64,000 bases of DNA, taken from the NCBI GenBank assembly GCA_050084985.1, contig JBITNC010000001.1, positions 100,998,001-101,062,000 on the forward strand. Direction: 5' to 3'. This DNA comes from Nageia nagi (taxonomy: Eukaryota > Pinophyta). A program made the translations under genes and the position numbers. How positions within the stretch are numbered: the first letter of the stretch is position 1; each line of letters starts with the position of its first letter. Below the pieces are notes generated by a model. It searched no databases. It worked only from the letters and a program-made list of their open reading frames with translations, and was not told the DNA's origin. Positions 38,650-49,107 of this stretch are shown here, one piece after another.

Positions 38650-39255
38650 CCTTATTTATAGTAGGATGAGATACAAGAAATCGCAGAGTTTATTTAGAAG
38701 AGAGATGAGGAAGTTGACATTACTACAAAGATCCTCTCTTAATTTCAACTTCCATGAGACACACTGTCACAAAAAGTAGTCAATTGCACCAACAGCAACG
38801 GTTTGGTGCATATTAACCATTTATTTTTCAGTTTTGCAATAATTCAACTCTACCTCAGCACCTTCTATTCGAACAAAGTGATAATAGGATTCTTTGCTAA
38901 TTTGATGGATTTTTGTTTATCACAAAAATGATTGTTATATGCCTTTGTGGTAGGTTCACCTTAGTAAGCAACACAGCTTCTTGAAATCCCTTTGATGAAC
39001 CAATATACTTGTTTTCTACAGTTGAAAATGTTGTAGACTGCATCCTGCTAATCCATGTAATTGGTAGAGATCCTATGTGAAAGACAGCCCAAAGTAGATC
39101 TTCTACGAACAACATCACCTGCACAATTTGAGTCTATATCCTACAAGTGTAGACTCTCAATCAAACTTGTATTCAATTCCAAAATTATGTCTACCTCTTA
39201 TATATCTCAAAATAATTGTCAATATCTTCCAATGGTCTTCACATACATTTGCTAA
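38650..39255 (-). pseudogene. copia-2 RNase H half, cut at 39255
   Basis: Minus-strand frames read NVCEDHWK and LRYIRGRHNFGIEYK, then GDVVRRRSTLG, FHIGSLPITWISRMQSTTFS and SSKGFQEAVLL, then SIKLAKNP, in the order of a copia RNase H domain. Stops and at least one frameshift occur. The coding frame begins exactly at the left edge of the 39256-50518 insertion and continues the frame of the reverse transcriptase half at 50519. Confidence 0.85.
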
Positions 39256-40100
39256 TGTAATGTTCCAAAATTTGTCCAACATTGTAAATATTTTCTTTTG
39301 TGTTTTGTATGTGTTTGAGCATTATTTAAGGTGTTTTGTCATATTTTGTAGTTAAAATGGAAGTTATATGGATTAATAAGTGTGTTTTGACAAGTTTAAT
39401 ATTAGTATATGGGTTAGGGGAGTTATTTAAGTATTTGGGAAGAGTTTTGAAATAAAAAAAAGCATTATTTAATGCTTTTAGATTGGTATACGTTTTTGAA
39501 ATATGTTTGAGTGTGGACAAAGTCTCTTCCTTCATTGTGTGGATCCCGATATCACTTAGGTGATTTCAACATAAGATTATATCACAACACTTAGATCATA
39601 AGTGAATGAGATCTAATCTTAGCCATCCATAGTCAAATCTAAGGCTGAGATCTATCCTCACATTAGGGTGTGAATATAGAAATGCTTTAGGGTTTCATTC
39701 AGACGATGTGATTTTGGAATTGAGAATTGGAGAATACTGAGTATTTTGGGGCTATTGGAAACTTCTGGTAGTGTCTCTAGAGAGATTTGGGGTTCCCATT
39801 GGAGGGAGCAATTTCATTGGAGGCTAGACCAGCTAGCTATCTACCCATTGGATCTAACAAATTTATTTCAGAATTTGTGATTTGTGCTTAAATTGTGAAG
39901 AGCAATTGGAGCTTAAGTGCAAATCTGCCATTGAGGGCAAGATAGAGGGCATTTTGATAAGGGTTTCAATCTGATCTCAACATCAAAGTGAGACGTTAGC
40001 TCTAGGAGGAGTGTTTGGAAGCTTTTGGAGGCATTTTGTGCCCTAACCACCATTCTAAAATGTGGCGTTTAGCATCATAAATATTGGGTTGGCAATTTTG
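39256..40100 (+). repeat. Y-family LTR, first part (5' LTR of element B)
   Basis: It starts TGTAATGTTCC and is matched in inverse orientation by 42342 downward. Shared text includes 'agtatatgggttagg', 'ttatttaagtatttggga' and 'ttcccattgga'. The LTR is interrupted at 40100 and should resume at 42343. Its right end, perhaps 42500-42650, could not be placed. Confidence 0.65.
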
Positions 40101-42342
40101 TGTAATGTACCAAAATGCAAAAACAAACACCCAAAACAGATTTCTATGCAAAACAACATATCTGAAATATTTTTGGATTTTTTTTTTATTAATTTTTCTC
40201 TCACATGCAAAACCCTAACTGAAATTACAATAATTGGAAATGACATATCTTACATAATACAAACTGAAAATCACATCCAAATGATGAAACCAACCGTACA
40301 AACTCTAGATTTGCAACTTTGATCCCACAAGATGACTCCCAATTACTCCCTCCTATGACATCTGGCTTCCTGGTTGTAGATCTGCATCTCAAATCTGCAA
40401 AATTGGGCTTTTAGGGCTAACATCTTGTGACGTCCTTTTTGTGTTCCGAACAACTTTAGTGGATTCTTGAGAATCCCATTGTAATATAGGTTTATGTTAT
40501 GTTATTCTTCCATATTGTAACTCGGGATAGGAGACTATTGGGTCATTGACCCCCATTGTGAGCCCCAAGTGGGACGCCTTCCTCCTGTGGAATAGCATAG
40601 GAGATTTATTAGTGTAGGCTCATTATGCATGCGTCAAGCCAAGAGTGGCCCCACGTCCACCCTAGGAGACCTAGCAACACCTTGAGGCCCCACGTCAGCC
40701 TTCCTGTGACCTCCGTGCATGCATGGCACTTCCGAGGCACACGCTAGCTGTTTGAGCATAAGGAGGACCCACTTGGTATGTTTGGACACTTGAACACCCA
40801 CGTTGGGCATTATGGGCCCCTTAGTTGGTCAACGTTGGAAATAAAGGAGAATTGGTGACTTTGAGGCAGGAACACAACGTGAGATTATAAATAGATCTTG
40901 GAGGCTCATTTAAGGACAGCTATTAATGATTACTTCTTTTATTTGACTTCCGGACCGCAAGTCTTAGCCAGGGATGAGCAATTCTACCTAGACGGAGCAT
41001 CTAAAGGATGATTTGGCTCAGGGATCCTAATTGTCTTGACTTGGTGTAGCATCAAGTCCATCCATTGGCATCCGAGGGTTCCATTCCTTCCATTCAATTG
41101 GATTTCCAATGTTTGAGAGCCCCTTCGTTGGGAAGGAGTCGAGGGCTAAGGGAGTGAATTTGTCCCATTTTTCTGAGTTGCCTTTGTGATTGATTGTGTA
41201 TATCCGGCCGTTTTGAAGAGGCCACAATTGCCATTTGGCTAATGTAATTGTCTCCATTGAATAAACATATCATTGAGGATTCCTATCCATTCTTGTGTTA
41301 TGAATGATCATTGCATGCATGCATTGGTATGGGGTGAATGCGTTATTTGTATTGCTCTTATTAATGATTGATTAGTAAGGAGGGCTGACGTCAAGCTTGT
41401 GGAGTTCTTGGGAGCCCTAGAGTCTCAACATTGGATCTTGGAAGATGTGTTGAGGGTTTTGGAAACCCTAGCCAGGTTTAAATTGATGTATTTGGCACGA
41501 GTGTTCATTTGGAACATTACACATCCCTCCGTCTAGGGTTATTTTGACCCTCCAATATGAAAATAGCCCTCTCCTAGGGCTAACGTCCCTCTCCAAGGAC
41601 TTCTTTCAGCTAAATCAATGCTCAAAATACATCAATCTTGCCCTCCAATTGGTTGATATGATCTTTGTTCCTGTTATGCTTTGCCCTCCAGTAGGCAGAA
41701 TTGCACTTATCCTCATTGTTGCTCCAAGTTTATGCTCAAATCACAAACCCTGAAATGAATATGTCAGATATGGATGGGTAGAAAGCTAGTTGGCCTAGCC
41801 TCCACTGGAATAAATCCAATGGGAACCTCGAAAACTCAAAGAGATACTTCCAACTATCTCCAAGAGCCCAAGAATTCTTCGAAATCCTTCCAATTCAATA
41901 TCTAACAACAACAAAAATGAAGTGTTAGATTTCTTTTATTCTCTTACCCTAATGCCAAGATAAATCCCAAGCTTAGATCTAATCATGAAGGGTTGAGATT
42001 AGATCTCGCATACACAAGATCTAAGGGCTACGATATAATCTTGCATTGAGGTCACTTAAACATATTACAAAAACGTCTACCCAACTAAAAGCATAAATTA
42101 ATGGCCTTTTCTAACCCAAAACACTCCCAAATACTTAAATAATTCTCCTAACCCATATACTAAGATTTGACTTGCCAAAACACATCTATTAACCCTTATA
42201 ACCCCCATTTTAACCACAAAATATGATAAAATACCCTATATGATGCCCAAAGGCTAGACAACCCTTGCCAAGAGACCCACAAATACATAATAAACACAAA
42301 AGAAATTATTTTACAATGCTAGAAATAATTGGGGACATTACA
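40101..42342 (-). mobile_element. Y-family solo LTR, inverted, itself split by an X solo LTR
   Basis: On the minus strand it runs from TGTAATGTCCCC (42342) to GGTACATTACA (40101). Flanks are TTTTG (40096-40100) and TTTTA (42343-42347), a 4-of-5 duplication. Without the X insertion it is about 1.14 kb. Being inverted relative to the host Y LTR, it creates a roughly 0.8-kb inverted repeat (39256-40030 against 41555-42342). Confidence 0.75.
40426..41521 (+). mobile_element. X-family solo LTR, 1096 bp
   Basis: It begins TGTGACGTCC and ends GGAACATTACA. Flanks are CATCT (40421-40425) and CATCC (41522-41526). It carries the X landmarks 'tgagccccaagtgggacg' (about 40560), a GC-richer array with 30-bp spacing (about 40650-40840) and 'attataaatag' (about 40885), a possible TATA box. 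Confidence 0.82.
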
Positions 42343-42884
42343 TTTTAGGTGTTTTTGGAGAGTTTTGAGGTGTCCAGGAGCTTATTTTCTATCTTAGCAG
42401 CCACACGTCCAGCCTAGGGGAAGAGAAATTTCAGATCTAGGGTTTTTGGGACAGACATTGACATCTCAACCTTTGAGAAGACATGTTTTGACAAGCTGGA
42501 GATGTTTTGAGGTGCTTTTGTGTTTAAGATACCTTTTGTTGTGCCCACACAACACACCCCAAGATGCAACATTTTGGGAACCCTACTGTTTTTGAATGCA
42601 ATGGATGACAGTACCTAGAGGTGACTATACAACGGCTAGAGAAAAGAGTCAAAGCGGCCAAGTGATGAAGCAGTGCACACAAATACCCATAGAGGCACCA
42701 AGTCAGTTCAGTGTGTCCAAGGGCCATTCATGGTTCGGTTTCAAGCAACATCAAGTAGGATGCAGTTTTGGATCACGGCAGCGACTAGGAAAGAAGTTTT
42801 TCACCAAGCGACCAACAAAGCGTAAAAAGGCGCATTTTCACAACATTTTAGAGCAAGACTGGCAGAGTTGATGAAAAAGAACAT
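42343..42884 (+). other. Remainder of 5' LTR Y and start of the internal region of element B
   Basis: It includes the TTGTGCCCACACAAC word (about 42540) that also opens leader A. Small open frames at 42524-42871 have no recognisable product. Confidence 0.45.
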
Positions 42885-43480
42885 TTTTTCAAGAAATGAG
42901 CTCATAGGTGCCTAGCATCACAAAAGGCATTTTTTTGCAAAATTGGAGCACAAAGGTACCTAAGTAGCAAAAATGAGCATTTTTGTCACTTTTGGGTCCG
43001 GGTGCCTTGAAAATGACAAGGATGACAAAAATGGACATTTTTGTCAAAGTTGACCTTGGAAAGCTAGAAAAGGGCAAGGTAGAAAAGTGCGTTTTGGTCA
43101 CTTTTGGGCCCGAAAATGCTCAATATGGTAAAAAAGGTGCATTTTGCACGATTTGAGTCTAGAAAGCTCAGAAATGACTAAAAGTAGTGAGTTGAGCCAT
43201 AATGGCCAGAAATGCTCAAAAATGTCAGAAATGCCAGAAAAGGTCATTTTTTCACACTAAGGGCCTGGAAATGCCGGAAATGGGCAGAATTGAATACTTT
43301 GAGCCCGGAAAGGTAGAAATGGTCGTTTTTTCACCATTTGAGTTCGAAAATCATTGAAAATGCAAAGTTTGAGCTTTGACGGTGTCAGAAAACGCGTTTT
43401 GATCGAGTTTGAGCTCGGAAACGCCGAGAGTGATCGAAAATGCATAGATTGAATCTAGAATGTTCGAAAATGCAAGTTTG
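42885..43480. repeat. Tandem repeat block 1 of leader B, about 45-60 bp units
   Basis: About ten degenerate units repeat 'aaaatggtcatttttgtcac' followed by 'tttgggcccggaaa'. Examples start near 42980, 43035, 43090, 43145 and 43320. Several minus-strand open frames here are artefacts of the repeat. Confidence 0.7.
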
Positions 43481-43489
43481 AGTAGCCTT

Positions 43490-45020
43490 AGCCCCAGGCA
43501 CATTTTCCCAAGGTGTTGAAGATCCAAGTGAGAAAAATGGTGCATGTTTCTTATAGATAACTACAAATGATATCAAAATTCGAGTCTAAGAGTGTATTCG
43601 GACAAAAAAGGTGAATTCTATCACAGTTTAGGCTCAAAATTTTCAATTTTGACCAAGTCTATGGCACTCTGAAGCTACGCGCAGTTTTTCAAGCCTATTG
43701 GAAATCCATAGAGATGCATTTTGGTGCCTAGATAGTAAATAAAAAGTGGAAATGCATCAAAAATAAAATCTAAATGCATGAATGAGTGGAAAAAATGGTT
43801 TTAAGCCACATTAGGTCTCAAAATTTTTGGTTTTGAGCAAGTAAAGACCCCCAATTTGCTAGGCGCAAGTTTTTAGATGTTTCCAAAACCATTGAAGTGA
43901 AAAATGGCACCTAGGTTGACAAGATAGGATCATTTTTTACCAAAAATCAAGTTTAAGTGCTTGGGAACAAGGAAAACGTGATTGCAAACACATTTAGGTC
44001 TCAAAATTTTCGATTTTGAGCACATTTGGCCACCCTAAAGGCTACGCACAAGTTTTGAGAGCTATGGAAATCCAATGAGGTGAAAAATGGTGCCTAGGAT
44101 CAAGGAATTTGATAAATTGTGGTCAAAATTCAAGTTTTAGGGGTCTACAAGGTGTAAAATGTGATTTCTAGCACATTTAAGTCTTGAAAAATTCGAAAAT
44201 GAGCAAGTTTTGACCCTCCAAATGCTAAGCGCAAGTTTGCAAATGTTTCAAATTCCATAGGGATGAAAAATGGCGCCTAGCTTGGAGGGATAAGTGAAAA
44301 ATGCACTAAAATTTGATCCCAAGGTGTCAATTGCATGGAAAACCCCATTTGGAGCACATTTGTAACTACAAAATTCGAATTTTGAGCAATGGAAAGGCAC
44401 CTAAAGGCTAGGCACAGGTTTTCATGCCATTGGAAATCCAATGGAGTGAAATCTAGCACCTAAGATGGAAATATTTTGCAAATTTTGCTCAAAACTCAAG
44501 TGTGAAGGGTCCATTGGGTCAAAAACATCATTCTAAACACATTTAAACTTGCAAACTTCCAAATTTGAGCAAGGGAAGTGGCCCAAAATCCTAGGCGCAG
44601 GTTTGCTAATTTTTCTAAAACCAATAAAGTGAAAATCAGCGCCTAGCATGAAGAGTGAAAATTTTGCAAACAAATCAAATTTTTTTCACATGGTTGCATG
44701 GAAAAGGGCATTCTAAGCATGTTTAAACTTACAAATTTTCAAAATTGAGCACTAGAAATGCCCCAAAAAGTCAAGTGCAGGTTTCCAAGCCATTGGAGAA
44801 CCCAAAAATGAAAATTGGTGCCTAGATGCAAGGAGAAAGCCCCAAAAGCCATCAAAATTCAATTTTGGGCATATAGATGGGTGAAGGAAGTGATTTGAAT
44901 CACATTTAAACTTTGAATTTTTCCATTTTGACCCAAGGAAGTGCCTCAAAAAGCCAGGCGCAGGTTTGCAATCCTATGAAGTGTTTAAAGGCTCCAAAAA
45001 CTTAAAAACTATGCAAAATG
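43490..45020. repeat. 183-bp tandem repeat, about 8-9 units (leader B block 2)
   Basis: The word gctaGGCGCAggttt recurs at 43673, 43858, 44041, 44224, 44407, 44590, 44770 and 44953, giving spacings of 185, 183, 183, 183, 183, 180 and 183 bp. A weaker first unit is near 43500. Each unit pairs this word with an inverted partner GCGCCTAG about 45 bp further on and has a second inverted repeat of the form CTCAAAAT-loop-ATTTTGAG (for example 44001-44021). Units are well diverged in between. Confidence 0.9.
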
Positions 45021-45082
45021 CACCCCTAGAGCATTTTTTAGGTCACAAACCCACTAAGAAGCATGCAAAAGGCACAAAAAAA

Positions 45083-45095
45083 CTATAAACACCCC
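45083..45095 (+). promoter_or_regulatory. TATA-box-like word in leader B
   Basis: CTATAAACACCCC follows the 183-bp array and lies about 760 bp before ORF B, in the same relative place as the TATA-like word of leader A. A promoter role is inferred. Confidence 0.35.
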
Positions 45096-45842
45096 CCTAA
45101 GCCTCTCATTTGCTCCACAAACACTCTCCTTGAACCTCCATGCACCCATTTTTGAGTAAAATCCTCACAAACCCTTACAAAATTGCTCAAAAACTTCAAA
45201 ATTGCTCACAAGATCCAAAATAAGCCAAAACCTTGTCAAAATTTTTCAAGGATCTTAGAATTCCATTCTCTATCCACCCATTAGGTCAAATCCATTTTTT
45301 AAAAAATTTCAAAATTTCAAACCCCCTTAACTTTTGGCCATTTTCAAACTTTTTGAAAAAAGGTGAAAAAACACAAAAAAACACTTTTTTCAAGGCTAAA
45401 AACTCCAAAATTTTGAATGATCCAAACTTTGAAGTGAATACCATAGTGATAGATCCCATACAAGAGAGTAGCCTCCATCATTCACTTCTCCCGAACAAAG
45501 CTTGAAAACCCACTTTGCATCCCCATATTTCCAAGCTTTGAAGCTGCAAAAACTTGTCAAAAAACGAATACATGGGCTAAAAAAACAACGAGCTAATTCA
45601 AACCCCGAAAACTCAAAATTTTTCTCAGAGACTTGGCCACAAGCCTCCTAGATTTATTAGCCAACATCCCATGTACTTGTTTCCCACTTTCGAAGAACTT
45701 CAAAATTCTCGAAAATCCACACTTGAAATCTAAAAAAACTAAAAATAAGCCAAAAATTTGACTCTGTTTTTTTGCTCCAAAATCACTCCGGAGATACCCA
45801 ATACCACTCCTAACACCTTGTTGTACTCCACAGGTTTGAATC

Positions 45843-48800
45843 ATGAGCATTGATAAGAAAAACAAAGAGCTCCAGATGGAGAAGCTCATGAAGACTAGCC
45901 TGATCACCCTAGAAAAACGAGGCAAGGCTCTCTTCCCTACAGCTATGCTAGTAGATGGCCTTGGACAAATCAGGGACATAGATTGGGCAAACACTGACCC
46001 CGTTAAGTCATTAGAGAAGATGGCCAAGATCCCACACGAACGACTATTCAATGATACACTTGCTCAATGCAGGATCGTTGAAGCTTCTTTGATCCCTTTT
46101 ACCGCTCCATTCCCAGAACTATGCCTCGAGGTAGCAAGATATTGCGACACAAAGGAGAGAGTCCTCAACAATGAAGGCACAAAGATACTAGATTTCACAA
46201 TGGAAGGAATAGATAGCGCATTTGCATGGAGTAACGAAGGCATCATATTCTCCATGAAAGAGTTCGTCAGATTCTATAACAGCTTGACCAAGCTGGGGAA
46301 TTTGATAAGAGACTAGCTAGTTGACGAGTGCAAAGATTAAAAGGCAAAGGCCTTAAGTCAACCCAAAAGGATAGACTTCTATCCTACAATCTCAACCATT
46401 ATCAGTATGTTGTGCAGAATCATGGACAAGAAAATGATCAAGATTCAGAAAGGAGTTTGTGGGTTTCATACATCATATCAACAGAGGCAAAGGGATCAGA
46501 TGGAGTAAGGTGATCAGCAACTGCTTAACTCAACAATTGTTTAGAATTGTAGAAACAAAGAGATTCTACATGAGCTCTTACTTAGTATTCCTGTTCTACA
46601 TGGCAAGAACAGAAAATCCACCATAGCAGATACCAAGTACCTCTTTGACCCAGGAATGCCAATATCGTGGACTTACCCTAGATTCATGTTGGAAAACTAG
46701 TGGGACGAATTCAAAATGATGAATGAAGGATTTGAGTGCTATATATATATAGAGGTAAAGGGGACCGTCAATATGACCAAGATATCACAAGCAGCAATCC
46801 AAGTTCTTCAAGGACATGCAGATTTTTATCTTGAAGAAACAAATGCCACATATATCAGGGTTTACGGGTCAATTGAGCCACCTTACAAACTTCCTCGTTA
46901 TGCAAGTGATTGGTTCATCTTGATGGAATTTTGCAGACACTTGTCGTACTTACATGAAAAAGTTTGGTGCAAAAAAGGTGGCACCACGTGCAAATTACCT
47001 ATCCACATAGGGGAGTACGAATGCACGTCATGGCATCAAGTCAAGACAATGAAGATGGAGTTGGCATATTACGGCTTCACAGTAGAACATGCAGTAGAGT
47101 ACTATGATCCTGAAGGTGTAATCGATGCATTCTACAAAAAACCTGGCAAACCGATTACCCTCACAAGTCCCTAGGAAAACTCGAAAGATACAGAAATATA
47201 GATGACATTGAGCAAATCAGCAAGATAAACAGGGACTTGGCAGCAGAAGAGAAGCTCAAGCAGACCGTGACCAAGAAGAAGAAGAAAAGAGGTCTGCAAG
47301 AGGAGAATGCAATAGCCAAGATACATCCTTTGATAATCCTTAAAAAGAATCCCCTGATTCCGTGTGAACCGCCACCAATTTCACCTTCAGTGAGATTGAC
47401 ACTGGGGTAGTTTGGTCAATATGCCACACTCATTGTTCAACAAAGGAAAACTATTGATCAGACCATACAGGGATTATTGCAAGAGATAAGAAGCACTAAA
47501 GAGACTGGAAGCACTTCGCATCCATACAAACGCTTAAAAAAGTAGGTGGAAGTCCCTCCCAAATGTCCATCCCAAGATGGACAATTATATTATCTTGGCC
47601 CTAGTTCTCTTACTTCTCCTCCTTCTAGTGACAGCGAGGATGAATATGACATTGACGAAGGAGACCTCTTGAGAGAACCCTTAGAAGATGGCCAGACATC
47701 TGAAATACCTTACATCTCACGCAATGAATCAGATTCATCAGTCGAAGAGATACAGACCATAAGTCCTCTTACCATGGCAGAACTCGCTCAAGCAACAAAA
47801 CCTACACCTACACGAGCTTCCACACCTCAACAACCAAAGAAGACACCTCCACCTTAGAGAAAACCTACATCACTTGCTTCAAGAAGGACCCCATCATCCA
47901 AGGCAATAGCTTCCTCATCAAGAGGGGACGAAGGAAATGAAGAGAATGAAGGTGAAGATGAAGACCAGAGGAAGAAAAAGAGAGAGGAAGAACATCAAGG
48001 GAATCCAAAGAGACAAGTGACTATAGTTGCCAATCCTGGGCTGAGTTACAATTTCGACATGGCGGTGCTCTTAAAAAACTTAAGAGCATAGCATCCATCC
48101 AAATCCCTTGCCGACCTTGAAACCGATCAAGAATCAGAGAATGAACTTGAGCATGTAGCCACTTACATCTCGATGAAGGGTAATTCCATTGTCACAGATA
48201 CTATTGCTGCAAGAAGGAAAAAGAATGTTGATGGAGAATTTGCATTAGTGGTGGAAACACGAGAAGAGCCATGTAAAGCAATCGGAACTTTGGGCAGGCA
48301 ACATGCAATAGTTTCTAATGTTGCAGCGCTGACAGAGGAGAACACATCACAGAAGGTAAATTGGTTGAAAAGAGGAAGTTGAAAGTTGATATCCAAGCTG
48401 CTAACCTAACAGTTGAAGACATCAAGAAGTAGATCTCGTTGAATACGGGGATTCAAGCGGTCAAACAAGAGTGGATTAATCAGACCAAAGAGGCTATTCA
48501 AGAGTTATTCCTAAGAATAACTAATTTCTTTATTGAAGACAATGGATCGTTCGTCACTCAAGATAGGATCCGTGAACTGATTGCTAGTTGAGGCAATAGT
48601 TATCAGGTGATGCATGAGCTAAGAAGGAAAGCTGTCGGCATGCCAATAATACCGGAGTACTGTCATCCATTCTTTTACCAATATGATTGGCTATTCTATG
48701 CTATTTCAAAATGTCAGGATTTCATCCAAGTCCAAACAAATTTCAAAGCGGACATGAAGAAACAGCTAGCAAAATACCAATTTGATCTAAGGTTGATCGA

Positions 48801-49107
48801 GGAAGATGGACGCAGCAGGGACTATTCCACAATAATAAATGAGGTCCAGCTGATGATCAACACTTACCTCGAAACTGAAGATATTAATGTCCTCAAATCT
48901 AGCAAACGGCTCAAATATGGTAGCAATATGGCAGTATGGTGTAGCGAAATGAAGAAGACTTCAAAGACCATCACCACATATCTGTTGGCAAATAAAGGGA
49001 TAATGGAGATCCTCAACACCGGAGTCAAGAACAAAGAAATCTTCATTGGCACAAACTTCAAGGCCACCATCGCATCACATGTGCAAACCACAAATCAGCC
49101 ATCGTAA
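45843..49107 (+). pseudogene. Unrecognised gag-like gene, copy B (better preserved)
   Basis: I do not recognise this family. Start ATG 45843. The first 157 codons are open (MSIDKKNKELQMEKL ... FPELCLEVARY, ILDFTMEGIDSAFAW, to 46316). A frame change and stops follow, then 46716-47174 is open with VLQGHADFYLEE, ATYIRVYGS, RYASDWFILMEFCRHL and YYDPEGVIDAFYK. A serine/acidic linker (SSDSEDEYDIDEGD, about 47623) and a K/R-rich segment (about 47950-48010) lead to a helical tail, 48607-49107, with FFYQYDWLFYAISKCQ, ending in TAA. The full reading would be about 1,090 codons. It matches copy A segment by segment. No zinc knuckle, protease or polymerase motif is seen. The order (globular part, acidic linker, basic patch, helices) suits a capsid-type protein, but this is inference. 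Confidence 0.62.

Noticed and set aside
39256-42342. A fold-back (long inverted repeat) DNA transposon
   Set aside because: The arms are LTRs: the inner copy has its own TG...CA ends and TTTTG/TTTTA duplication, so two opposed LTR insertions explain the structure.
43490-45020. CRISPR-like regular repeats
   Set aside because: The unit is 183 bp with diverged interiors and no short identical repeats between unique spacers. The setting is a plant retroelement leader.
45593-46051. 152-codon minus-strand open frame
   Set aside because: It overlaps the start of gag-like ORF B, whose protein matches copy A on the plus strand. The minus frame has no counterpart in copy A.
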